A stretch of DNA of 35,901 bases from assembly GCA_003427395.1 (NCBI GenBank), contig BFEA01000006.1:1730958-1766858 (forward strand). Direction: 5' to 3'. Source of the stretch: Chara braunii. Its lineage: Eukaryota > Streptophyta > Charophyceae > Charales > Characeae. Positions 21,000 through 30,474 of this stretch are shown in pieces (position 1 is the first letter of the stretch; each line of letters begins with the position of its first letter). The notes beneath the pieces are model-generated. The model saw nothing but the letters and a program-made list of their open reading frames with translations. It was not told the DNA's origin and did not search any database. The position numbers and the translations under genes were made by a program.

Positions 21000-21500
21000 A
21001 GGTCATGTGTTGCTTTGCTCCGTGTTGGATGTGTGGGCTGCCTTATGCTGTCTGCGCGTCACCGTTGCCTTGCTGCCTATCCTGCTTGGGTCACGTGTTG
21101 TTCAGTGTGTGTTGTTACGTTCGCTGTGCAGTCTGGTTGTGGTAGTCGTGTTGCCTTGTGCTTCGCCGCGCTGCTTCCAAGCTGTCCATTCATGTGTCGT
21201 GCCTTTTGGGTTCCTTACTTGTGTGTCGTGTAGTGTGGTGGTCGTGTGGTTGTTGCCTTGTGCTTCATTACATGGACACTGTGTTGTGCCTCCACTTGCG
21301 GTGTTGTTCCTTGCAGTCGTCTGTGTCGTTCTGAAGTTGAGTGACTTCTGGTGCGTGGCCTGGTGCTTCGCAGGGTTGTTTCTCGTTGTCGTCCGCCGTT
21401 TGACGTGTTGTTCCTTGCAGTCGTCTTTGGTGTTGTGCGGTTGAGTGGCTTCGGGTGTGTTGCCTGGTGCTTCACACGGGTGTCGCTCGCTGCTATGTTC
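21000..21500 (+). repeat. GT-rich minisatellite with 104-bp tandem units
   Basis: gtgttgttccttgcagtcgt occurs at 21301 and 21405, each followed by a related gagtggcttc/gagtgacttc, ggcctggtgcttc stretch, giving a period of 104 bp. Weaker relatives (gttgccttgtgcttc) recur upstream at about 21147 and 21253. Overlapping Cys/Val-rich or His/Asn-rich frames on both strands come from this composition. Confidence 0.65.
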
Positions 21501-21580
21501 CGCTTGTGGGCAATCTGCCTTCAACAAGGGTCAAAGGGTTCATGACCCAAAACATCCAAAACCAGTACTCTGCAAATTGT

Positions 21581-21650
21581 CGAGGGGTCAACCTCCTGAT
21601 GAGTCGGTGCATTTCCGACGAAACATTCTGTCATCGTCACTTTTTATTGT
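21581..21650 (+). ncRNA. Hammerhead ribozyme unit, diverged copy
   Basis: CTGATGA at 21596-21602; stem II GTCGG/CCGAC at 21603-21607 and 21615-21619 with loop tgcattt; GAAA at 21620-21623; stem III ACA/TGT at 21623-21625 and 21629-21631 with loop ttc; GTC at 21630-21632. Both loops differ from the other units while every paired and catalytic position is kept, which is what constrained ribozyme evolution looks like. It is not flanked by (TA)n, and the sequence after the cleavage site (atcgtcactttttattg) is unrelated to the other units at first sight, although tcttcgcttgttgccttgtg farther on may be a diverged remnant. Stem I is not evident. Confidence 0.7.
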
Positions 21651-22094
21651 TTTATTGTTTTCACTACTTTTTTTTTTCAACTTGCTCTTTATGTCTCTTC
21701 GCTTGTTGCCTTGTGTTGTTTGTATGCCCACCCGCCTCCCCCGCGCCATCCACCCTTCGTGCAATTGGTTGTTGTCTAATGCCTTGTTGCTTGTTGTCAT
21801 TCGCTTCATGTCTTGCCTTTGTAGCCTTCGTATGACATTCCATGGGTATCGGCGACGGACGAAGGAAAACATATGGTGCTGGCTATTATGCCAGTGATGA
21901 TGATGGTCTTGCTATCAATCTCACGTGTTTTTTCTTCGAGGGACCCACTTTATTCCTTTGGTCTTGTCTATGGGGATTGTTGGTTCGTGGCATTAGTCAA
22001 TTCTACGGATGGGTAATGCAGTGCAAGCAGCATGTGAATGGATCTAGGTGGAGGTTCCCATGTTTTCGGGTTGCTATGGTTGCTGTTGCACTTC

Positions 22095-22096
<2 letters not shown>

Positions 22097-22161
<65 letters not shown>
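22097..22161. repeat. (CA)n microsatellite
   Basis: About 32 CA units, followed by a duplicated cctacgcgcgccac word at 22161 and 22183. Simple (TTGA)n-like sequence lies at 22231-22267. Confidence 0.97.
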
Positions 22162-22164
<3 letters not shown>

Positions 22165-22435
22165 CGCGCGCCACACACACATACCTACGCGCGCCACATT
22201 AACTCATTTCTTTAGGAAACTTTTTTCGTTGATTGGTTGATTGATTGATGGATTTATTGATTGATTGCGAGGGGTAACCCACCCCCCGCCTCCTCCTCAT
22301 GTGCATGCGCACACACGCACGCGCGCATTCACACACACACACATCCAAACTATTTTTTTGTTTTCTTTTATTTATTCTCACATATACAGGACCACGTTCG
22401 CAATCCGATCACGGAGGGAAAAAACATAGGAAAAC

Positions 22436-22510
22436 TTTGGCGTTCGGCCGAACGCGGACCGAGGGGGAGGGGGGCGAACGTTGGGTTGTTCGGACTCGGA
22501 CAAACTTCGG
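22436..22510. repeat. Fragment of the GTTCGG-rich repeat
   Basis: Words such as gcgttcggccgaacgcggacc match the end region of the large hairpin element at 28245-29711 (gttcgggccgaacgcggacc). It is a partial, isolated relative. Confidence 0.5.
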
Positions 22511-22566
22511 TAACCCTGTTGTGTAAGAGGTTTTTTTTTCTCCTCGCTTGTATATATTGCGAATTG

Positions 22567-22879
22567 GAAGACCTCAACCACTTAATACATCTAGAGCGTT
22601 CGAATAAACCTCTCCTTAAAGTTAGGAGACTCTGGATAGCCGCCGCCTAAGGGTTAGTGCAATTTATTTTTTGAGTTGAGGGTTGGTCCTAGTGCCACCT
22701 CCCGACATGGGCCAATTATTTTTTACTGGCCCTTCAGACGCCTTGTCCCGAGCCTCAATCATTTAAGGACACAATAAAAGAGAGAAACAAAGTCAGGCGG
22801 CCTCTATCCAGAGTCTCCTAACTTTAAGGAGAAGCTTATTCGAACGCTCCAGATGTACTAGTAGTCGAGGTCTTTCAAA
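22567..22879. mobile_element. Short inverted-repeat (MITE-like) element
   Basis: The arm 22567-22648 (including gcgttcgaataaacctctcc and ttaaagttaggagactctgg) is present in reverse complement at 22795-22879 with about ten differences, separated by about 146 bp. Length and structure suit a small foldback or MITE-like element. No target-site duplication is obvious. The peptide-like LLKVRRLWI read from both strands is a consequence of the inverted arms. Confidence 0.6.
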
Positions 22880-23184
22880 ACAAAAATTACGTACGTGGTT
22901 TTTTAGTTCTACACTTATAAAAACATTTATTTTACTAGATGGAGAAAGGTATGTAGTATTTGAGACTACAAGTGCAGTGTATGAACACATATTGCCGCAT
23001 ACATTTCAATAACCTATACAATTTATTTATTTTTCAATCTTATATGCAAAACTATGACTTTGTTTTTCTTTTTTATTTTGCAATTTATAAAAGCAAAAAC
23101 AATGGATATATCTCTCCTCCATCATTTCTCTCATTACCGATATCGACTCCCTCTCCTTTTGTCCTCTTTCTCTCTCTCTCTCTT
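22880..23184. other. No gene seen
   Basis: A/T-rich and pyrimidine-rich sequence ending in (TC)n and (TA)n. No coding signal. Confidence 0.5.
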
Positions 23185-23201
23185 TATATATATATATATA
23201 T

Positions 23202-23281
23202 GACGAAACAGTTTGTCACAGCCCTTCGTTTGTTGTCCTCTTCTCTCTCTCTGCCTACAGTTTACCGGACAGTTCTGTTTG

Positions 23282-23284
<3 letters not shown>
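23202..23284 (+). ncRNA. Hammerhead unit, 5'-truncated copy
   Basis: It begins within a (TA)n tract directly at the 3' half of stem II (GACGAAACAG), so CTGATGA and the 5' side of stem II are missing and it cannot form the core by itself. From there it follows the family: stem III ACA/TGT, GTC at 23215-23217, tcgtttgttgtcctcttctc, ccggacagttctgtttgtga. (TA)n follows at 23284-23348. Confidence 0.75.

Positions 23285-23348
<64 letters not shown>
23284..23348. repeat. (TA)n between opposing ribozyme units
   Basis: About 32 uninterrupted AT units separating the truncated plus-strand unit from the foldback junction. A shorter tract (23185-23201) precedes the truncated unit. Confidence 0.97.
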
Positions 23349-23354
<6 letters not shown>

Positions 23355-23462
23355 CCTCTTCTCCCTCTCTGTAGGCAGAGAGGGAGAAGAGGACAACAAA
23401 CGAGGGGTTGTGACAAACTGTTTCGTCTGAGTTTCACCGACTCATCAGGAGGCTGAACCCTC
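23348..23462 (-). ncRNA. Hammerhead unit, minus strand, with foldback junction
   Basis: On the minus strand: CTGATGA at 23448-23442, stem II with one mismatch (GTCGG against CAGAC), GAAAC, ACA/TGT stem III, and the GTC triplet at 23414-23412. Here GAGGGTT upstream can pair with AACCCCTC after the cleavage site, giving an outer stem I. The unit breaks off after ctctctgcc at 23375 and is followed by its own complement: arms 23348-23370 and 23377-23399 are perfect 23-nt inverted repeats with a 6-nt loop. This looks like a template switch or fold-back event during copying. Confidence 0.75.
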
Positions 23463-23543
23463 AACAGTCTGCAGAATCCCCTCACTGATTACGCTGTAAA
23501 TGATAATCTACCTTAACCAAAATCAAAGTAGACTATCACTCAC

Positions 23544-23581
23544 CACACACACACACACACACTATATATATATATATATAT
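23544..23581. repeat. (CA)n(TA)n microsatellite
   Basis: CA units run directly into TA units, followed by tcattctgtgtgtg, which resembles the tcattgtctgtata flank seen after (TA)n at 29879 and 35888. Confidence 0.9.
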
Positions 23582-24165
23582 CATTCTGTGTGTGTATATG
23601 TGTGTGTGCAGAATACTCGATTCATTTTTTTGTGATTCTCCACCTAGGATTAAGAGAAAATGAGACATTGAATCTCAATTTGTCAGTCTCTCTCAATTCT
23701 TCTCTATATAAGTGTGTACCTGTTCTTTGAGATATGTTCGTTCATGTGTTTGTAATGCTATTTGTTTATTACGTGAGCTTTGTTATCCGTTTGTGATAAT
23801 TTTTTTGATGAAGCAGAGAAACTTCAGAATCTCCTAAAGTGGTCCACTACAGCAAAAGCATTACTATGAATATAACCGTTTGTGTGAGATTAAGGTATGT
23901 AGAAACTTGTATGACACGTATCATACTTGTTTTATGAATTCTCAAATTCACATGCGGCACAACTTATATATTCATTTGCTTCTTAATTAAGGACATATCA
24001 TACAAACGTATAGCATTATGTTACAAATAGTGATGACATTCTTTGTTTATTCCAACATTCATAACCTTTCCTCTATAAGGTACTAACATCACAGAGTTCA
24101 AACTTCGTTCTCCTTTGGAACAGGTTATATCTGATGTTCTTTAACTACGTAACAAAGTTGGCTAC

Positions 24166-26898
24166 ATGGAGAATGATGACTTTCAAACGTGCGACTGCGG
24201 TCGTCCCTTTGGCAGTCTTCGTGTATTAAATTCGCACCGTGCAAGACCTTGTATTGCCACCGTCACAGCAAGGGAAGGAGAGTCTCATAAAAACTTCAAT
24301 ATTGTAAATTCAGTAATAGACGTTTTCAATAGTTTATCCAACATCAACAACGATCACGAAGAGAATAACAATTATCATGCAGTATCTCATGACAATAACC
24401 ATGATGACATGCAAATGGACGAGTTGAAAACCATTTCTCTTTCGAATCGTTTCGAATCAGGACGTAGACTTGCAACTCTAATGGTATCTGCAAGAGGGGG
24501 GATTAAGATGTCAATTATCGATATGGATGCTCTTTTGAAGATCATTAGTCATCCCCAATTCGACCCCCACTCGATTCCATATCGTACAGCTCGAGAGTGC
24601 CTCAAATGGGTAAGTTCGCACGCAGGGGAAACAGGGTCGCAAGAAAGAGATCTCGGTGAGAGTGATTGGCCAGAAGATGCTCATGCAATACTTCTGTGGC
24701 GTGATTGGACGAAGACGTTTACGTTATTAGTGCAACATCGGTTATCCTCGGAAAACAAACTTATTGTAGAGGTACCATCAGACATTCCCGACGAGCCAGT
24801 TATAACAGGTGCCATCACAGGGAAACTTTGACGATACGTGCAAAATGTTATCCGCTGCCACAAAGGTCTCGATAGAAATGAAAGGGAACGCTATGTAATA
24901 CCTTTTTGTTTGTATTCAGATAAAACGCATCTTGATGGTCGAATGAAGTAAACGGCATATCCTTTGACGATGTCATTGGGTGATAGGGCAGCAGAGGCAA
25001 CGTTGTTGGCTTATCTGCCCATTTTGACCCATCGCCCTAAGGACAAAGGATGGTTACAAAATTGTTCGTCTTTAAGAAAACGCAAAAACATAATGCTGCA
25101 TTAAGCATTGTCAAGTGCATTACAGTCAGCAAAGGAAGCTTCGCACAATGGTATTCAAATTGCGACAAAAGATGATGGGGAAATGACAATTTATCCGTTT
25201 ATGTTAAATTATATTCAGGATTACCCGGAGAGATGTGCCCTTGCAGGAGTGAAGTTCGGACGTTGCCTAACGTGCATCGTACGGAGACATGACATGAATG
25301 TCCTTGCTGAATTTGATGATAATTGTCGGACAGAAACAGTTAACAGAGCGATCATACAAGCGTTTCGAAACCCCAACGATGTCGTGACAGCGCAAGAGAC
25401 AAGAGAAAAATTAACAAACTGGGGTCTTCACGGTGGAAGAGAATGGGTTATGTTTTTTTTTTTAAAGGGCCAAGAGCTCATGACTCAGCGCTCGATTATC
25501 ATCTTGCTCTCAACCGGACCATATCACACCATTGAGCATGGTATTTTTTTTGCATATTATAGATGTTTTTCGATCTGCAGTCAAAGATAAGTTGTCAAAT
25601 GTTGCATACAGAGAGGTATTAAATGAGTCAGATTCCAGATTGTACGTAATAAGTGTCCGTTCTGTGAAAACATTTATGAAGCTCGTTTTGCCTGTCTTTA
25701 CAGGAAGCGATTACTTCTCAAGGGAGGGTAGATTTGAGGCAAAGCAGAACCGCTCTGTGATGACGGTATGTGTCTTCATTGTTTACAATGTCATAGGGAA
25801 CAGAGCTGGACGAAGATTAACAGAGTGTTTTCGCAATTAATTAGAATATTATATAGTTGTATTTCGATCCACTTCACATACAAGTGTTAGTCTTGATCGA
25901 TGTGATGAGTTGTTGATTTAGTTTGTGAATTCTATCAACAGAGATATGAAGCAGTATCCGACCTCCCGTTGGAGAATTCCAAAGTTGCACGATCTAAACA
26001 AAAGTCGGAAATGCATTGAAAAATCCGATCTCCCTGACTCGTTTGCGGCGGATGTTTGGGAACACCACCATAAACAATTCTGCAAGCGACCATATCAATC
26101 TTCAAACCGTCGTAAAACTGAAAATCAGATGCTCGACCATGTCCGTAGATGTATTGCATTGGAAGAAGATACAAAAATAGTAAGGCGATGCAGAACAAAA
26201 AATGCAGAGAATTAATCATGTATTACGCAAGCGGAGACAACTGGGACCAATATCATAAATGCGAGGGACACAGCAGTATTGCGCGTCCAGTGGTTCTCGG
26301 TGAACGATCTTTCTCCAGATCTCATTGTTGGCAAGACAATGAAAGTTGCGAGAATTCTTGAAGAACTACCATATAAACCAGATTTCACTGTAGCATTGAC
26401 ATAATATATGGTTGGAAACGAGTTGCAAGCCCCGACATCCGATACAATAATAAGAGTTCGGACGCAAGTGGCAATAGCGTGCATTGTTGATGGTACAGTG
26501 AGGGGGGCGACAGTACAGATAGCAAGAGCAAACCCTCAATTTCACGGTCGTCCCATCCACTCAGATATAGCAGTAAGAGCTGCAGAAAATGTTTTATGGT
26601 GTGCGTCTCGCACAATGTTTTTCGTTGTCGAAGGAGTGAGCGAAGGTCTCCCTGCACGATATGACTTTGCATATGTGCAGTGGTACAAAGAAATTGAAAA
26701 TAGTCCATGCTATGTAACAGCCTGCAAGGTTGTAAAATGAGAAAAGGTGCACGGTCAACAACACAACAACGTCATTTCAGTGAACACCATTGTAGACACC
26801 GTCCACATTGTGCCATGTTTCAAAAAGCCAAGGTGGGGAAGTAAACAATTCGCAACAGTCAGAGACGACCAATGTTACATTAACAAAATATGTGATGT
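24166..26898 (+). pseudogene. Plavaka-like (CMC superfamily) transposase, decayed
   Basis: Plavaka-type DDE transposases of CMC (CACTA-like) transposons carry an N-terminal zinc finger and a long RNase H-fold core. Here an ATG at 24166 opens a frame with a C2H2-like finger, CDCGRPFGSLRVLNSH with a following C (residues about 9-29). The same frame runs to 25590 through three stops (24829, 24949, 25102), each a single codon, and shows the family blocks CLYSDKTHLDGRMK, AYPLTMSLGDRAAEATLLAY, then YIQDYPERCALAGVKFGRCL followed by a T-C dipeptide. A frameshift at a T-run near 25455 leads to VKTFMKLVLPVFTGSDYF (25532-25760). After a possible intron, a continuous frame 25925-26898 with stops at 26213, 26402 and 26738 carries RWRIPKLHDLN, FAADVWEHHHKQFCKRPYQS, NRRKTENQMLDHVRRCIALE and a C-terminal DFAYVQWYK plus HIVPCFKK, as in Plavaka C termini. 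Clearly inactive as it stands. Terminal inverted repeats were not found. Confidence 0.8.
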
Positions 26899-27153
26899 GA
26901 GTATTTTGTATTCACGCCTTTTGTTGAACTATGTCTTATTTTATTCATTTATCTTACTATTTTTTTAATGCCCACTAATAATGTCGACCTTTGTTTATCT
27001 CACACCATAGTGAATGAGAACTTATATATATGAAAAACAATATGAACTATAAAGAAACGTAATGAAATTAACTACACAGCTGAAATGGTGCAGCATTCTC
27101 TCTATGTTAATAAGATTATATCCATCAGTAAGAGGGAGTTGCTCTCTCTCTCT

Positions 27154-27240
<87 letters not shown>

Positions 27241-27689
27241 TAGGAATTTGTGTCTTTCTATTTCAATTGTCCTCTCTCTTCCTCTTTCTCTCTTTCTCTG
27301 TGTCTTTATCTCTCATCGAATTTCTTTTATTTTTATTTTTAGTTCGATTTTATTTTTCCTCTTTTCCCTTTTTACCTCTATCTCCTTTTGTCTTCCTGAT
27401 GACTTTCTTCATATTCTATAAATTATGTGAAGTAGTAAGTACCTTCGAAAGTGCATATGCCTGATATTTTTCTAATATGCTTTCCTCTTTTGGTTATTAA
27501 GCATAGATTCATAATTAAAAAAATGAAAAAAACTAAATGTCCCTCCTTGGTCATTTATAAAGAGAGTGACAAATAAGAATAAGTGGTATGACACTTTAAC
27601 ACGATAGATATATAATATGTTATTCTTGGTGGGGATAAGAAGACTTGAATGAATCCTTGACATACATACATTATTTATTTATGGCACTG
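26899..27689. other. Intergenic, with long (CT)n at 27147-27240
   Basis: A/T-rich sequence without a gene after the transposase. About 47 CT units lie at 27147-27240, followed by loose TTTCTC-rich sequence to about 27390. Leu/Ser frames here are artefacts. Confidence 0.75.
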
Positions 27690-27929
27690 GTGCATTGCAA
27701 TAGGAGACGGTGGGCGTTAATATCACTCTCTATCTCTAGCGTTATTCTTGGAAATCGGAATTGCAACCAACTTGCATTGCAATGAAACAACCGCAAAATA
27801 CACACAAAATAAAACATAAAAGCAACGTGGCACATCGAAGTAGAATTGATATATGAAGCATTAAAATACAGTGTACCTTTACTCTCTCTCTCTCTCACAC
27901 ACACATGAAATGCAAAGTTTCCAAATAAC

Positions 27930-28101
27930 AATCTTGAAATCGAACAACCGTAGAAGTATTCAGCAAAAAAACATATTTTGAAGATGCACAAGGTACGTAC
28001 TACTTTCACCCACAAGTGATTTATTCAGGGTTGAAATACTGCCTACCCTTTTTCCCTATTTTTTTTTCGTTCTCCCACTTTTTTCGTCTCTCTCTCACAC
28101 A

Positions 28102-28198
<97 letters not shown>
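27930..28198 (+). repeat. Repeat block plus (CA)n tract
   Basis: The block 27935-28045 (aggtacgtac at 27991, cacaagtgat at 28011, gggttgaaatact at 28028) recurs near 35161-35210 and 35680-35780. It is followed by (CA)n at 28097-28198. In each place the block is followed by a microsatellite, suggesting subterminal or satellite-like repeats. Confidence 0.6.
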
Positions 28199-28236
28199 CT
28201 GTCTCTTATACACATCTAGATGTGTATAAGAGACAG
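28199..28236. other. Nextera mate-pair junction adapter (artefact)
   Basis: CTGTCTCTTATACACATCT (28199-28217) is followed at once by its reverse complement AGATGTGTATAAGAGACAG (28218-28236). These are Tn5 mosaic ends in the exact arrangement of the Nextera mate-pair junction adapter. It is not biological sequence. Sequence left and right of it was joined by circularisation of a longer fragment, so the true distance between the flanks is unknown and bases may be missing. ORFs through it give the known artefact peptide SYTHLDVYKRQ. Confidence 0.97.
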
Positions 28237-28244
28237 GTATGCAG

Positions 28245-29574
28245 GGTTGCCGGCGTTCAGGATGGGCCAAACGCCCGAACCCGAACGCCCGAACGTACGA
28301 AACCCCTTCGGAAGGCGTTCGGCCGTTCGGGCCGAACGCGGACCAAAAAAAAAAAAAAAAAAAAAACCAAAGTTTTCAAACAATTTCCAAAACAACATAT
28401 GTTGTGGAGAAAACTAAACTTAACAACATTTGCCTGGGCACTACATCCAAATTCTTTACCGAATTCGAATTAAGAATCAAATACAGAAAATAAACACTAT
28501 GATAAAAAAAAACAAAACAAAAGTGAATTAAAATGAGAGAGTGTGCCAGCACCTTTTCGACACCGCCATCTTTGCCGATTTTTAATTATTTTTTGGCATT
28601 GACAAATGCCCTGAAAATTTACAAATATGTAGTTTACATAATCAATAACTCATTAAAAAAGTTTCAAAAAAATAATAAAGTTTTTTAGGCCCCGAAATAA
28701 AGTGAAAACAAAAAGTTAAAAGTGAAAAAAAAAAAATAGTGAGTGGGTGAGCACGTTTTGACACCCCCATCTTTGAAGATTTTTAATGTTTTGTTGGCTT
28801 AGAAGAATGGCTTCAAAATTAATAGGTGTGTATGCTACATCATAAAGAGCTCACAAAAAAAACTTCAGAAAAAAAAACTTATTTTAAGGCCCTGAAATGT
28901 TTTTTGGCGGGGGTCGAACCTGGAGGTGTTCGGGGCCCGAACGGGACCCCGAACGCCCGAACGTTCGGGGACCAGCCCGGGGACGTTCGGGCGTTCGGGG
29001 TCCCGTTCGGGCCCCGAACACCTCTAGGTTTGGCCCCCGCCAAAAATGTTTTTGGGGCCTAACAGTAAGTTTGTTTTTCTGAATTTTTGTTCGTGAGTTC
29101 TCTATGATTTAACCTACACACCTCTAAATTTTGAAGCCATTCTGCTAAGCCAAAAAAACATTAAAAATCTTCAAAGATGGGGGTGTCAAAACGTGCTCGC
29201 CCACTCACTATTTTGTTTTTTTTCACTTTTAACTTTTTGTTTTCACTTTATTTCGGGGCCTAGAAACTTTAATTATTTTTTGAAATTTTTTTAACGAGTT
29301 ATTGATTATGAAAACTACATATCTGTAAATTTTTAGGGCATTAGTCAATTCCAAAAAATAATTAAAAATCGGCAAAGATGGCGGTATCGAAAAGGTGCTG
29401 GGAAACTCACTCATTTTAATTCTCTTTCTATTTTTTCTTATTTTTATCATAGTGTGTATTTTCTGTATTTGATTTTTAATTCAAATTTGGTAAAGAATTT
29501 GGATGTAGTGCCCAGGCAAATGTTGTTTAGTTTAGTTTTCTCCATAGAATTTGTTTTTTACCAGGATTTTTCGA

Positions 29575-29614
<40 letters not shown>

Positions 29615-29711
29615 TCCGCGTTCGGCTCGAACGACCGAACGCCTTCGGAAGGGGTCCCGTACGTTCGGGCGTTCGAGTTCGGCCGTTCGGCCCGTCCCGA
29701 ACACCGGCAAC
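28245..29711. mobile_element. 1.47-kb hairpin (foldback) element
   Basis: The whole stretch is one inverted repeat. Left end ggttgccggcgttcaggatg matches right end (reverse complement) ggttgccggtgttcgggacg; the inner arms end acgttcgggcgttcgggg around an 18-nt loop (28965-28982). Arms are about 720-730 nt and stay aligned through poly-A/poly-T runs, a gtgcccaggcaaatgttgtt block and a gtgtcaaaacgtgctc block, with modest divergence. Both ends and the centre are dense in GTTCGG/CCGAAC. There is no coding capacity; ORFs are compositional. Candidates are a foldback transposon, a palindromic satellite-like repeat or a hairpin small-RNA source. The left end lies 8 bp from the library adapter, so its left flank is unreliable. 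Confidence 0.8.
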
Positions 29712-29879
29712 CATATATATATATATATATATAGGGTTCAGCCTCCTGATGAGTCGGTGAAACTCCGACGAAACAGTTTGTCACAGCCCCTCGTTTGTTG
29801 TCCTCTTCTCTCTCTCTGCCTACGGTTTACCGGGCAGTTCTGTTTGTGACGCTATATATATATATATATATATATATAT
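29712..29879 (+). ncRNA. Hammerhead ribozyme unit 4 within (TA)n
   Basis: The fullest copy, 29734-29851 (118 bp), with (TA)n at 29713-29733 and 29853-29879. CTGATGA 29746-29752; stem II GTCGG 29753-29757 and CCGAC 29765-29769, loop tgaaact; GAAA 29770-29773; stem III ACA 29773-29775, loop gtt, TGT 29779-29781; C at 29782 is the expected cleavage nucleotide. Upstream GGGTT (29734-29738) can pair with AGCCC after the cleavage site (one G-U pair), forming an outer stem I across an internal loop. The unit ends tttaccgggcagttctgttt then gtgacg. It directly abuts the end of the hairpin element. Confidence 0.85.
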
Positions 29880-29992
29880 CATTGTCTGTATAAAAGTACG
29901 ATCATTGCAAAATGACGAGTACGCAATAAGTTTGAGCTCTCCCACGTGTAAATCTGGATACTAGTTGTTGTATGATACTATTCTTGTTCTTC

Positions 29993-29999
29993 CCCCCCC

Positions 30000-30053
<54 letters not shown>
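29993..30053. repeat. Poly-C and (TC)n tract
   Basis: Seventeen or more cytosines followed by about 20 TC units with one interruption. The Arg/Glu frame on the minus strand is an artefact. Confidence 0.95.
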
Positions 30054-30057
<4 letters not shown>

Positions 30058-30474
30058 TTTGTTTCTGAGTGTATTTGTCCCTAGCAAACCCGACTTATAG
30101 ACGAGAAAAAAGAGAATGATATTCTCTTACTCCGCGAACCAAAAATATGACTTTTGAAAGGAATATGCGTTGTTGAAAGTAAAACAAACATAAGTTTCAT
30201 ATATCTTAAAAAAAAAACTCTTCTTAGCTATATTTATGTAACTTTTAAAACCTATTTACATGAGTACGTGCGTTAAGGGATCCAAAGTCATCCGTTGTTG
30301 ATTCATTCTGCAGACAGTTATGTTTTCATATCTTAGCGGCCGAACCGTGTTCTCGATGAAATTTCAGGATCCCCATCCTCCAAGGATAACAGGCGCATGA
30401 ATTGTAGCTCGGAATAGGAACAAGAGCCACAGGAATTGCATCAAAGTATAAAACGTTGTCATGGGGCGAAGACA

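Noticed and set aside
21301-21480. CRISPR array
   Set aside because: Only two units with a 104-bp period, no short repeat/spacer alternation, and the window is eukaryotic.
28043-28270. ORF peptide VSYTHLDVYKRQ as part of a protein
   Set aside because: It is the translated Tn5 mosaic-end adapter, a known contaminant peptide.
29746-29782. Box C/D snoRNA (TGATGA as box C)
   Set aside because: No box D with terminal stem at suitable distance; the stem II/GAAA/stem III/GTC arrangement is a full hammerhead signature.
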